DNA of 64,000 bases, from positions 744,001 to 808,000 of the forward strand of contig NZ_SETE01000001.1 in the NCBI RefSeq assembly GCF_004152935.1, given 5' to 3'. The DNA is from Brumimicrobium glaciale. GTDB lineage: Bacteria; Bacteroidota; Bacteroidia; Flavobacteriales_D; Crocinitomicaceae. The translations under genes and the position numbers were made by a program. The notes beneath the pieces are model-generated. The model was not told the origin of the DNA and ran no database searches. It saw only the letters and a list, made by a program, of their open reading frames with translations. Within the stretch, counting starts at the first letter, position 1. Every line of letters begins with the position of its first letter. Shown in pieces: positions 45,823-55,014 of this stretch.

Positions 45823-47433
45823 CTATCTAGCTATCTGTACAAAACCATGTTCATTAATGGTTTTACCACTCAGGTCAGTAAGGTTTATTTTGTAAAAATA
45901 AGTTCCATCACTACAATCTGTTCCACTGTTATTTACCTGACCGTTCCATTCAAAATCAACTTTGTTACTTTCGAAAACCACATTTCCCCATCGGTTAAGA
46001 ATAACCACTTCTAACGACTTAATATTTTCATTAAGGGTCAACTTAAAAAAGTCATTATCTCCATCGCTATTTGGTGTGAAAATATTTGGAATTTCAAGAT
46101 TTACAATCGGATCTGTAACCGTGATGAAAGCATTTGTTGTGTCTGAACAATTGTTATCATCATAAGCAATTAAGGTTACGATATAAACTTCAGGTTCGCT
46201 ATTTGGGAAAATATGAATTGGATTTATATCAAATGAATTCGCTGAATTATCTCCAAAATCCCATAAATAATTACTCGCATTTTGTGATGTATTTGTAAAC
46301 TCAACTTCAGTGTTTTCTGTAGTCGTTGTGGTTGGACTAGCAGTGAAACTTGCAGTTGGGCCATTAATTTCTAAATCAATGGAAGCGCTTTCTTCACAAG
46401 GGCTCATGCCAACAGTATAAGTGTAAGTTCCGCTATTCATCGTTGTTGCATCAAAAGTTCCAAGATTCCCGCCAGTTAAGTTTGAAGGTCCAGTCCAAGA
46501 ACCATTATTGTCTGGATTTCCTCCCAAAATATCAAATAAATCTATTGATGCAGCACCAGGACACAATTCTACTGAGTTGTTTGTTCCAGCATTATTGTCT
46601 GTAATTAAAACAGTAACACTAGCACTTTCTTGACAAGGCGCATTTCCTACGGTATAATTATATGTTCCTGGATTCATAGTCGCAGGATTGAAAGTTCCAA
46701 GATCTCCACCAGTTAAGTTGGATGGACCAGACCATGTTCCTCCATTTATTGGATTTCCTCCCAATTGATTGAATAAATTAGATATTCCAGAAGAGGCACA
46801 AACATCTAAATTTCCGTTTGTTCCTGCATCAGGTGAACCACAATTCACTGTAACGTCGTCAATTCTCCAGTATTCAGAGTTAGACCAACATTGTACAGAA
46901 ATTCGTAATTGCAAACTATTTCCAACTGCAGGAATACAGCCAGTAGAATAAACAGTAGAATTGACATCATCAGAAGCGATAACATTAAAACCAGCGCAAA
47001 GACCTGAGCAGAAATATGAATTGTTTGGATCAACCCATCCAGTTCCATCAATATTATATTGAAAACGTACCCAGTCAACCGAGTTGCAGTCTGTTCCGCA
47101 ACCTTCCATTGTTCCCAAGCTTTCCACATTGAAACTGATTTCTATATTACCACAATTTGAAATATCAATCGGATTATCCGTTTTCCAAACCGCTTCTCCA
47201 TTCGTGTCTTGGCCTTCAAAAGCACCTGATTGTATTTCCCAATGATCGCCATTCAAACATGTAGGACAAGAAGATGACCAATTTACACCATTTGCCGTTC
47301 CAGAAGTTGTTCCGTCAGCGCCATTAAAGTTTTCTTGAAAAATGATTTGTGCATTGGTGTTGAAGCCAATAAAAAGAAAAATCACAATTACATTTAACGT
47401 ATTCCAAATTTTAACTTTACTTAATTCAATCAT
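45823..47433 (-). CDS. secreted PKD-domain protein with T9SS type B sorting domain
   Basis: The 536-residue protein has a signal peptide (cleavage near NTNAQ). A jelly-roll-like region (about 30-205, ending CGSPDAG) has several Cys residues. Two near-identical repeats of about 78 residues follow (SNLTGGDLGTFNPATMNPGT and SNLTGGNLGTFDATTMNSGT). Then come a PKD domain (YLWDFGDNSANSFDINPIHI, about 390) and the T9SS type B/gliding-associated C-terminal domain (PNIFTPNSDGDNDFFKLTLN ... LNRWGNVVFES, about 450-536). It should be secreted by T9SS. The two internal repeats suggest recent duplication. Confidence 0.88.
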   Translation of the reverse strand: MIELSKVKIWNTLNVIVIFLFIGFNTNAQIIFQENFNGADGTTSGTANGVNWSSSCPTCLNGDHWEIQSGAFEGQDTNGEAVWKTDNPIDISNCGNIEISFNVESLGTMEGCGTDCNSVDWVRFQYNIDGTGWVDPNNSYFCSGLCAGFNVIASDDVNSTVYSTGCIPAVGNSLQLRISVQCWSNSEYWRIDDVTVNCGSPDAGTNGNLDVCASSGISNLFNQLGGNPINGGTWSGPSNLTGGDLGTFNPATMNPGTYNYTVGNAPCQESASVTVLITDNNAGTNNSVELCPGAASIDLFDILGGNPDNNGSWTGPSNLTGGNLGTFDATTMNSGTYTYTVGMSPCEESASIDLEINGPTASFTASPTTTTTENTEVEFTNTSQNASNYLWDFGDNSANSFDINPIHIFPNSEPEVYIVTLIAYDDNNCSDTTNAFITVTDPIVNLEIPNIFTPNSDGDNDFFKLTLNENIKSLEVVILNRWGNVVFESNKVDFEWNGQVNNSGTDCSDGTYFYKINLTDLSGKTINEHGFVQIAR

Positions 47434-47918
47434 TTTATATTTACGCTTGTAATCGATTAATATTGTAGTACAATTATATAGTGAGACTTCAAATTGGTAA
47501 TATGTCTCAAAAAAAAACAGAATGCAAAGAAATGGTTTTTATTTCAAGTGTCTGTTACTAGAACATTAAATTTTTGAATTCTTGATGAATATCATTTTAA
47601 AGAGTGGGTTTAGAATTTTGGAGATTGAATGGTTGATTTGTTTGCGTTTCAAATTATAATATATCAATTAGAGTAAACCCAATGATAACGCTATGGGTTG
47701 AATACAGTATAAATGCCCAACGGTCTGAAGAAGCAGCTCATCAACTTTTTTTATTGGTTAAGTAGGATTCATAATTTTGAGATAAAATAACCTTGTCGTT
47801 ATAAACGTAATTTATCAACCTTACTAACACCATCAAGCTTACAACTATTCTCAAAATCGGAAAATAGTACACAGATTCTTTATAATTTTACTCAATTAGC
47901 CAATTATTATCTTGAGTT
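47434..47918. other. intergenic region before the lpxD-like gene
   Basis: This gap lies between two divergent genes. It is AT-rich, has a poly-A run near 47510, and shows no gene or convincing repeat. TATCTTGA near 47908 is a poor match to the -7 consensus ahead of the ATG at 47919. Confidence 0.4.
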
Positions 47919-48845
47919 ATGAAATTACAAGAACCAAAAACATTAAAAGAAATAGCTGAATTCTTAAACTGTGAATTTTCAGGAGATCCAGCTCATTTGA
48001 TAACAGGATTAAACGAAATTCATCGCGTTGTAGAAGGTGATGCAGTTTTTGTTGATCATCCAAAATACTATGACAAAGCGATAAAAAGTAAAGCAACCAC
48101 TATTTTAATTGATAAAGAAGTGGATTGTCCAGACGGAAAAGGACTTTTAATTAGTAAACATCCTTTTGATGATTTTAATAAATTGACTAAGCATTTTAAA
48201 CCAGTGCATTTTATGTCTGGCCCTATTGGAGAGGATTCTCAAATAGCGGATTCTGCAATGATTTATCCTAATGTAACGATTGGAAACAATGTAACAATTG
48301 GAGAAAATGTTCTGATTTATCCGGGAGTTGTAATTATGGACCGCACAATAATTGAAGACAATGTAATTATTGGAGCTAACACTGTAATTGGTCACAGTGC
48401 ATTCTATTATAAAAAGAAAGAAACAGGTTATGACAGATTGCATACCTGTGGAAATGTTCACTTAAAAAAGAATGTTGAAATTGGTGCGTTGTGCACAATC
48501 GATGCTGGAGTAACAGATTCTACAATTATTGGAGAAGGTTCAAAACTAGATAATCAAGTTCAAATTGGACATGATACCGTGATTGGTAAAAATTGTTTAA
48601 TTGCTGCAAATGTTGGTATTGCTGGTTGCACAGAAGTTCAAAATAATGTTACCATTTGGGGACAAGTGGGTTGTGCAAGTAATGTAGTGATTGGAGAAAA
48701 TGCAGTGATTTTGGCTCAGTCTGGAATTTCTAAAAGTTTAGCACCAAATAAAACATACTTCGGAAGTCCAGCAAAAGATATTCGTTTGATGTACAGAGAA
48801 ATGGCTGCTCTCCGTAAGTTGCCAGAAATCCTTGAGAATATGTAA
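47919..48845 (+). CDS. LpxD-like UDP-3-O-acylglucosamine N-acyltransferase
   Basis: The 308-residue protein has an LpxD-like N-terminal uridine-binding-type domain (about 1-95) and a left-handed beta-helix of hexapeptide repeats (about 110-285; NVTIGNNVTIGENVLIYPGV), ending in the MYREMAALRKLPEIL helix. The family catalyses N-acylation in lipid A synthesis. This may be the second LpxD-like paralogue seen in Bacteroidota rather than the main LpxD, since lpxA, lpxC and fabZ are not adjacent. The catalytic-type His in HSAFYYKK is present near residue 165. Confidence 0.82.
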   Translation: MKLQEPKTLKEIAEFLNCEFSGDPAHLITGLNEIHRVVEGDAVFVDHPKYYDKAIKSKATTILIDKEVDCPDGKGLLISKHPFDDFNKLTKHFKPVHFMSGPIGEDSQIADSAMIYPNVTIGNNVTIGENVLIYPGVVIMDRTIIEDNVIIGANTVIGHSAFYYKKKETGYDRLHTCGNVHLKKNVEIGALCTIDAGVTDSTIIGEGSKLDNQVQIGHDTVIGKNCLIAANVGIAGCTEVQNNVTIWGQVGCASNVVIGENAVILAQSGISKSLAPNKTYFGSPAKDIRLMYREMAALRKLPEILENM

Positions 48846-48849
48846 AGTA

Positions 48850-50091
48850 ATGAAGCGAAATTCTATCATTCAAGCACTGAAACAAGAGTTAAAGTTTAAA
48901 GACTTTGAGTTAAACTCCTTGCTTGAAATTACGAAAGGAATCAATTCAGATCAATCAATAGATTACCTTCTTTCTGTTTATGAGTTTATCCTTAAAGAAC
49001 AATTAGGACTCCAACAGTTTGTGCTTTATAAAAAGCAAAAAGTTTGGACTCATTTAATAAAAACAGGAGTTAAAGGAAGAATCAAGGACATTAATATCGA
49101 GCGGGATTTACTTCGTTTTCAGGAAATCACTTTAATTGAATCTTCCAGCAATAAAGAATTGAATCAGTTTGATGTTGTTATTCCTGTTTATCATCAAGAA
49201 AAAGCCTTGGCCTTTCTTTTACTCAAAGAGCAACGTGGGAATCGGAAAAGCTATAATTTTTCGAGTTCTATTAATGAATTGTCTTTTATTGAAACATTGA
49301 CCAACATCATTGTGGTAGCCATTGAGAATAAGAGAATGAATAAACAAGGCCTGATTCAAGAAAGAATTAAAAAGGAATTAGAAGTCGCCTCTGAAATGCA
49401 AAAACTACTTTTTCCAGATGATTTACCTTCTGATAAAAGATTGGATTTGGCAGCAACTTATACCGCTAGGCACGAAGTCGGTGGGGATTATTACGACTTT
49501 ATTCGCATTAGTGAAGATGAATTTATAGTTTGTATTGCAGATGTTTCAGGAAAAGGTGTTGGAGCTGCAATGTTGATGGCTAATTTCCAAGCAACCATTC
49601 GAACTTTATTGAGCTTCGAACAATTTGATTTGGAATACTTGATTCGAGAACTCAATAAAAAGGTGATGAAAGCCGCAAAAGGGGAGAAGTTCATTACTTT
49701 TTTTATCGGAAAATATAATTCTAAAACGCGACTTTTTAAATACGTGAACGCAGGACATAATCATCCAATTTTGACCAATGGAAAAAGAGCTCAATTTTTA
49801 GATAGTGGATCAATTGGCTTGGGAATGTTAGATGAAATTCCATTTATAGAGCCAGATGAAGTAATCATTCAACCCAATTCTACTTTGATTCTATATACAG
49901 ATGGAATTGTTGAACTACAGAACAAAGCTGGGGAATATTTCCAAACGGATCGATTGATTAAATTAATTCATAGTTTCTATCCATTAAAAATGGAAGATTT
50001 GAATAACCTTATTTTTTCGAAGCTAGATGAATTCAGAGAAACAGAAGAGCTTGTGGATGATACAGCAATATTCAGTTGTAGAATATTCTAA
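48850..50091 (+). CDS. PP2C/SpoIIE-type serine phosphatase with N-terminal GAF-like domain
   Basis: The protein (413 residues from ATG 48850) has a GAF-like N-terminal region (about 20-165), a coiled linker (LIQERIKKELEVASEMQKLLFP) and a C-terminal SpoIIE/RsbU-type PP2C phosphatase domain (about 200-413), with the metal-binding ARHEVGGDYYDF, CIADVSGKGVGAAMLMA, FVNAGH-like YVNAGHNHPIL and DDTAIF motifs. It should dephosphorylate a Ser/Thr-phosphorylated regulator. A longer frame using TTG at 48832 overlaps the lpxD-like gene; ATG at 48850, 4 bases after that gene's stop, is preferred. Confidence 0.88.
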   Translation: MKRNSIIQALKQELKFKDFELNSLLEITKGINSDQSIDYLLSVYEFILKEQLGLQQFVLYKKQKVWTHLIKTGVKGRIKDINIERDLLRFQEITLIESSSNKELNQFDVVIPVYHQEKALAFLLLKEQRGNRKSYNFSSSINELSFIETLTNIIVVAIENKRMNKQGLIQERIKKELEVASEMQKLLFPDDLPSDKRLDLAATYTARHEVGGDYYDFIRISEDEFIVCIADVSGKGVGAAMLMANFQATIRTLLSFEQFDLEYLIRELNKKVMKAAKGEKFITFFIGKYNSKTRLFKYVNAGHNHPILTNGKRAQFLDSGSIGLGMLDEIPFIEPDEVIIQPNSTLILYTDGIVELQNKAGEYFQTDRLIKLIHSFYPLKMEDLNNLIFSKLDEFRETEELVDDTAIFSCRIF

Positions 50092-50107
50092 AATCCAATT
50101 TTAAAAA

Positions 50108-50542
50108 CTATTGACGTACTATATTATAGCTTTCTACGTAAAAATTTGGAACAATTTTAGTCAAGACCCAATTGTTAATAGTTGAAGTGTTCTGACATGT
50201 TGGACATTCTGTAATGGTCACAGTATAATTTACTGTTTGTTGTGATTTGTTCGCTACCACAGCTCTATAATATCCTGAACTACAAGAAGCAGTAGTTTGT
50301 AATGACATTACGGAATATTTTGAGAAATCTACGGGTTTGTAATTTATTCCACCATCAAAACTAACCTCAATTAATTTATCAAAATCAGTAGATTCAGTGA
50401 TGAAATTCTCACCTTCTTCATAACCTATAACACGTACAATTGCATCTTCAATTACAATTCCTCCAATGGCATTTGTAGGATCACACTTTTTACATGATGT
50501 GATTGAAAATATAAGTAATGAAATAAAAATAAGTTTCTTCAT
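50108..50542 (-). CDS. small lipoprotein of unknown function
   Basis: From the ATG at 50542 the protein has a lipoprotein signal (MKKLIFISLLIFSITSCKKC, Cys about residue 17). This start is preferred over the longer frame at 50563 because it places the signal peptide at the N-terminus. The remainder (about 125 residues) contains Cys-rich turns (CSSGYY, TECPTC) and beta-strand-like stretches. No family is recognised. It follows lptB closely (26 bases downstream of its stop). Confidence 0.7.
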   Translation of the reverse strand: MKKLIFISLLIFSITSCKKCDPTNAIGGIVIEDAIVRVIGYEEGENFITESTDFDKLIEVSFDGGINYKPVDFSKYSVMSLQTTASCSSGYYRAVVANKSQQTVNYTVTITECPTCQNTSTINNWVLTKIVPNFYVESYNIVRQ

Positions 50543-50568
50543 GGTGTATAAATTAGAATACAAATATA

Positions 50569-51300
50569 CTATGTTTTTTTACGAAGTTCAAAATTTTGAC
50601 CTAGATATACTTTTCTAACTTGTTCATCGGCAGCTAACTCTTCAGCGGTTCCAGCTTTAAGTATACTTCCTTCAAAAAGTAAGTATGCGCGATCAGTAAT
50701 AGAGAGTGTTTCTTGTACATTGTGGTCTGTAATAAGAATACCAATATTACGATTTTTTAGATCAGCAACAATAGATTGAATGTCTTCAACTGCAATTGGA
50801 TCAACTCCGGCAAAAGGTTCATCAAGTAATACGAATTTTGGATCTGTAGCTAAAGCACGAGCAATTTCAGTTCTTCTTTTCTCACCACCAGATAAGGCAG
50901 AACCTTTGTTTTTACGAACGTGATTCAAACCAAATTCAGAAATTAATTTTTCTAATTTAGCATGTCTTTCCTCCTTATTTAACTTGGTCATTTCTAAAAT
51001 TGCCATGATGTTGTCTTCAACACTCAACTTTCTGAAAACGGAAACTTCTTGCGGTAAATAACCAACTCCAAGTTGCGATCTTTTGTACATCGGTAAACGC
51101 GTAATGTCTTTTCCGTCAAGATGAACAGTTCCTTTGTCTGGAGTTACCAAACCAACAATCATGTAAAAGGAAGTCGTTTTTCCAGCTCCGTTTGGTCCTA
51201 GAAGTCCAACGATTTCTCCTTGATTTACTTCAATAGAAATTCCTTTCACAACCTTTCGGCTTCGGTAAGACTTCGTTATATCTTTAGTATATAATTTCAT
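50569..51300 (-). CDS. lptB: LPS export ABC transporter ATP-binding protein LptB
   Basis: The 243-residue ATPase has Walker [21 protein letters not shown] (about residue 32), Q-loop [13 protein letters not shown], signature [16 protein letters not shown] (about 138), Walker [19 protein letters not shown] and the H-loop [12 protein letters not shown]. It powers LptFG-driven lipopolysaccharide extraction from the inner membrane. Its tatC and DUF5686 neighbours match a common Bacteroidota order; lptF, lptG, lptA and lptC are elsewhere. Confidence 0.95.
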   Translation of the reverse strand: MKLYTKDITKSYRSRKVVKGISIEVNQGEIVGLLGPNGAGKTTSFYMIVGLVTPDKGTVHLDGKDITRLPMYKRSQLGVGYLPQEVSVFRKLSVEDNIMAILEMTKLNKEERHAKLEKLISEFGLNHVRKNKGSALSGGEKRRTEIARALATDPKFVLLDEPFAGVDPIAVEDIQSIVADLKNRNIGILITDHNVQETLSITDRAYLLFEGSILKAGTAEELAADEQVRKVYLGQNFELRKKT

Positions 51301-51417
51301 TTTTCTTTCTCCAACTGACTAAATTAGCATTTATACTAATAGTGGTCATTAAAACAGATGAATATTTATGTTAGCATTTATTAAATGTACGTGCTTTAAA
51401 TTAGTGAGATCCAATTC

Positions 51418-53868
51418 TTAGAATCTAATTCTGAATTTAGCACGAATTCCAATAGGAGAAACTCCCGGATCTAAATGCGTTATTCTCCAAATAGCATCTA
51501 CTCTGAATACCTTAAATATGTTTTCAATTCCTATGGCACTTTCCAAATAAGGAATGTTTCCAAAAAGTTTTGTATTGTCAGGCAATAACATTCCTTCGCT
51601 TTGTTTTTCTGAAATATCACCCCAAACAGATTTTGCTGAAGCAACCAACCTCCATTTTAATTTTCTAACCAATGGAACACGATCAAAGAACAATCCATTA
51701 AAGTGTTGTTCAGCTGATACTCCAATATAACGGTCTGAAATAAATTCAAAATAATCCATTCTGTTGTGCGCTGAAGACTGGAACCAATAGGTTTGAGAGC
51801 CTTCATGAATTTTTAAGAACGGATATGCCGCTTCACCTAAAACTACACCTCCATAAATTTCGTAATACAATTTACCGAAAATCCCTAATTTTGGACTGTG
51901 ACTCAGCTTTAATTCAAATTTTTGATATTCATAGTCAGAGCCTAAAATTCCTTTTATTCCAAGAATACCTTCTAAACTAATAGCAGGATATTTTGAACCC
52001 ACAGAAATTCGGTCAAAAGTTCCAGATATGAACTCTTCATTTTTTGCATACCTTACTTTTAAAGAAGTTTCAAAAGTTGAAATATCATTTATATCATTGT
52101 AAGAAACGGATGAAGTTGGGATTCTGAATTTAGTAGCTCCCAATGCACCTAATTTCTTCCATTCCGCTCCAGCTGTCACAATAAAGTTTTTACCCATATC
52201 TTTCTCGATATTGGTTCCAAAAGCCTCCGTCAGAATTAACATATCTAAAGGTCGAGTTCTGAAAAGTGAACCCAAAGCTCCGTCAATAGCCTCAGCGCTT
52301 CCCGCCATTCCAAGTTGCGTTATATCATAATCATAATACAATTTGAGCATTCCTCGTTTTTTAGGAGATACATTGTACCTTATTCCTCCGCCGTATTTGA
52401 ATTTTTCATCCAAATATCCATAAGCAATTTTCCCCGATAACTCAACTCGCCTGCTGAAATCGTTTGAAGTTCGCAGTTGAATCTGGTTTCTAAAACCTTC
52501 AACTGTATTGAAACTAATTAAGCTTTTGAGATTTCCCAATTCAATTTTCCCCATCGGATAAAACCCCGTAGTGACTAAAAATGAGAAGTTCTTAACTGCT
52601 TTAAAAAGCGGGACTTCATTCAGCGAGTCTATCATTACATCAATATCCTCCTCTTGTTTATTTAAAGGTGTATGACGGTTTGCCCTCCAATATTCCTTGG
52701 ACCTATCACTAGCGCCATATTCAATAACTACGTTTTCGGAGGTACGATAAAAGTCAGGCTGCAAGGGAGTGTTGATAATAAAGTTCTTACGAGTGGTTAG
52801 TTTTCGACCGTAAAATCCTAACAATTTAGAGTTTTGTAAAGCTTTCAAATCCACAATAAGTTTGTCCGATGTCATCATCCAAACTTCCTTCTCCACTTGC
52901 TCAAATTCTTGCTCTAAATAAAAACCGTTTACATAGTTTATGTTTGCATTTTCCGCAACTGTTGCAGACCATTCCTTCACTGCATAAGTTGTATCGTGTA
53001 TCCACATTTCACCAGTAAAGGTTAAATCTCCTTTTCTTTTGGGTTCAAACGTCAATAAGTAACACCATTGTTTGCCAATGAAGGCACTGTCCTTTAAATA
53101 TAAGGTGTAATAAGCCCTTCCGAAATTCGCGATTGGACTAATGAAAGATTTATCGAAAATTCCGATGTAGTTTTCATAAACGTTAATGTCCTGATACATT
53201 TCACCTAAAAACTGGTTAACTTCAAGATTTTCAATCCCTGTTATACGAGAAGCTTTTACGACTTCTTTCTTCTTTGTTGGATTCGTTCTGTAGTAAAAAT
53301 CAGATAATGATTCCGTTAAAATTAGCGGTAGATATTTGTCACCATTCATTGTGTCCAAATATTCCATTACCAGATTTAGATTTTGTACAATCTTTCTGTC
53401 TTCAAATTGATCACCAATATTATTCAAATCCAATTGGATTTTATTGTATGTTTCGTATTGATAAGCGCCTAGTTTTTCCTTATTGTTAATGGGTTTATTA
53501 TTGACAACTCTTCGGTGTAAAACAGTAGAAGGTTTTTCATCAGGTGCAGTAATATACACCTCATCCGTGGTTTGAGTAATAGGTTCAACTCTAAAGTTAA
53601 TCACTTGAGATTGATCTCTTTTTACGGAAACAGTTTGTGTTGCAAATCCTGATGCACGCACTATTAATGAGTCAGTAGCATAGTAGGATTCAATTGCGTA
53701 TTTTCCATCAAAGTCGGTTTCTGTTCCAATTTTTGAATCTTGAAAAAACACACTTGCGAATGGAACAGGTTCTCCAGTTTCATCTTCAATAACAGTACCT
53801 GAAACACCTGTTTTTTGGGCGTTCAAGAAAGTACTTGTTAAGAGAAATATTATAAGAATCCACTTCAT
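51418..53868 (-). CDS. DUF5686 outer-membrane protein with carboxypeptidase-regulatory-like domain
   Basis: The 816-residue protein has a signal peptide (MKWILIIFLLTSTFLNAQKT) and an N-terminal CarboxypepD_reg-like beta-sandwich (about 20-100; SGTVIEDETGEPVPFASVFF). A long C-terminal region follows, of alternating amphipathic beta-strands that end in Phe (IGIRAKFRIRF*), the pattern of an outer-membrane beta-barrel (DUF5686). No TonB box or plug is seen, so active transport is unlikely by sequence. It lies between tatC and lptB. The function is unknown. Confidence 0.85.
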   Translation of the reverse strand: MKWILIIFLLTSTFLNAQKTGVSGTVIEDETGEPVPFASVFFQDSKIGTETDFDGKYAIESYYATDSLIVRASGFATQTVSVKRDQSQVINFRVEPITQTTDEVYITAPDEKPSTVLHRRVVNNKPINNKEKLGAYQYETYNKIQLDLNNIGDQFEDRKIVQNLNLVMEYLDTMNGDKYLPLILTESLSDFYYRTNPTKKKEVVKASRITGIENLEVNQFLGEMYQDINVYENYIGIFDKSFISPIANFGRAYYTLYLKDSAFIGKQWCYLLTFEPKRKGDLTFTGEMWIHDTTYAVKEWSATVAENANINYVNGFYLEQEFEQVEKEVWMMTSDKLIVDLKALQNSKLLGFYGRKLTTRKNFIINTPLQPDFYRTSENVVIEYGASDRSKEYWRANRHTPLNKQEEDIDVMIDSLNEVPLFKAVKNFSFLVTTGFYPMGKIELGNLKSLISFNTVEGFRNQIQLRTSNDFSRRVELSGKIAYGYLDEKFKYGGGIRYNVSPKKRGMLKLYYDYDITQLGMAGSAEAIDGALGSLFRTRPLDMLILTEAFGTNIEKDMGKNFIVTAGAEWKKLGALGATKFRIPTSSVSYNDINDISTFETSLKVRYAKNEEFISGTFDRISVGSKYPAISLEGILGIKGILGSDYEYQKFELKLSHSPKLGIFGKLYYEIYGGVVLGEAAYPFLKIHEGSQTYWFQSSAHNRMDYFEFISDRYIGVSAEQHFNGLFFDRVPLVRKLKWRLVASAKSVWGDISEKQSEGMLLPDNTKLFGNIPYLESAIGIENIFKVFRVDAIWRITHLDPGVSPIGIRAKFRIRF

Positions 53869-53952
53869 CGGATACTAAAATAGTGAAATTGTAGAGAATA
53901 TTTTAAAGTAATATTTAATTTCATAGTTAAAAGTAGCGTTTGTTAGTGTAAT

Positions 53953-54750
53953 TTATTTTCTTTTCTCAGCTTTTAATCTTTTGCGTTCAACTCGAGCACT
54001 TATTAAAATTCCTACTTCATAAAGAATGATGATTGGAATGGAAACAATTACTTGACTAATAAAATCTGGAGGTGTTATCAATGCTGAAAGAATTAATACA
54101 CCCACAATTGAATGTTTTCTGTATTTTCTTAAAAAAGGTGCATTTAAAATTCCAATTTTCGTTAGAATATAAACCACAATTGGCAACAAAAATAATAGTC
54201 CAGTGAATATAACACTTGAGATAATCAAAGACATGAACGAAGCAATCATCCAAATATTTTCAAATTCTGAAGATAAAGAGAAAATACCGAAGAATTGAAT
54301 ACATAATGGAGCAACGACAAGGTATCCGAAGACTACACCCAATAAAAATAAGACAGAAACAAAAAATGTAATTCCACTGACTTCTTTCTTTTCATTGACT
54401 TTAAGTCCTGGTTTAACAAATCCCCAAAGTTGATGAAAAACAATAGGGAAAGCTATGATAAACCCTCCAACAAATGACATTAATAATGCCGTGGAGAATT
54501 GAGAACCAACTTTATTTGATTGAAATTTAATTGGAATCTCCTCAAGACAAATACCTAAGTATTCGCACATGAAACGAAAGGAAACAAAACTAGGCTTCGT
54601 CATCGAGATGAAGATGTTTTGAATTATCCACTCTTTAAAAAACCACATTACTATCGCAAAAACAAGTATTGCAATAACTGATTTAACTATTCTCCATCGC
54701 AACTCCTCTAGATGAGCAAGGAAGGACATTTGATTATCTACTTCATCCAT
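53953..54750 (-). CDS. tatC: twin-arginine translocase subunit TatC
   Basis: The 265-residue protein has six membrane helices and the TatC signature at the N-terminus (MSFLAHLEELRWRIVKSVIA, about residue 9). It is the receptor subunit of the Tat pathway for folded proteins in the inner membrane. A longer first periplasmic loop (about residues 45-75) contains two Cys residues. TatA is not adjacent. It is upstream of DUF5686 and lptB on the same strand. Confidence 0.95.
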   Translation of the reverse strand: MDEVDNQMSFLAHLEELRWRIVKSVIAILVFAIVMWFFKEWIIQNIFISMTKPSFVSFRFMCEYLGICLEEIPIKFQSNKVGSQFSTALLMSFVGGFIIAFPIVFHQLWGFVKPGLKVNEKKEVSGITFFVSVLFLLGVVFGYLVVAPLCIQFFGIFSLSSEFENIWMIASFMSLIISSVIFTGLLFLLPIVVYILTKIGILNAPFLRKYRKHSIVGVLILSALITPPDFISQVIVSIPIIILYEVGILISARVERKRLKAEKRK

Positions 54751-54849
54751 AATTGAATGCGAAAATAGTGTTATTTCTTGTCATTTCCGATTAAATATAA
54801 AACATGTTATCTACAACAAATGAACAATTCCTTTTTGATGGATTTAAAT

Positions 54850-55005
54850 CATGGCGTCGATACAGTTGCAATGCTGTAACCATGTTTTATTAATGCCTAA
54901 AATGAATATAGCTATTCGATGCTGGTGTTGTCTTCGACTTCGCTCAGGCAACGGATTGCTCTCTGAGCTTCATGGCATCGCTGCAGTTGCACTGCTGCGA
55001 CCATG
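54850..55005. repeat. two copies of a 35-bp hairpin repeat
   Basis: Two 35-bp copies (54850-54884 and 54971-55005) start with CATGGC(G/A)TCG and end with CCATG. Each has an imperfect hairpin pairing ACAG/CTGT or GCAG/CTGC around TTGCA. The segment between them (54925-54965) holds CTTCGCTCAGG and CAACGGATTGCTCT, the latter identical to 2245-2258. The repeats lie between the tatC start and the end of the next minus-strand gene. Confidence 0.85.
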
Positions 55006-55014
55006 TACAAAAAA

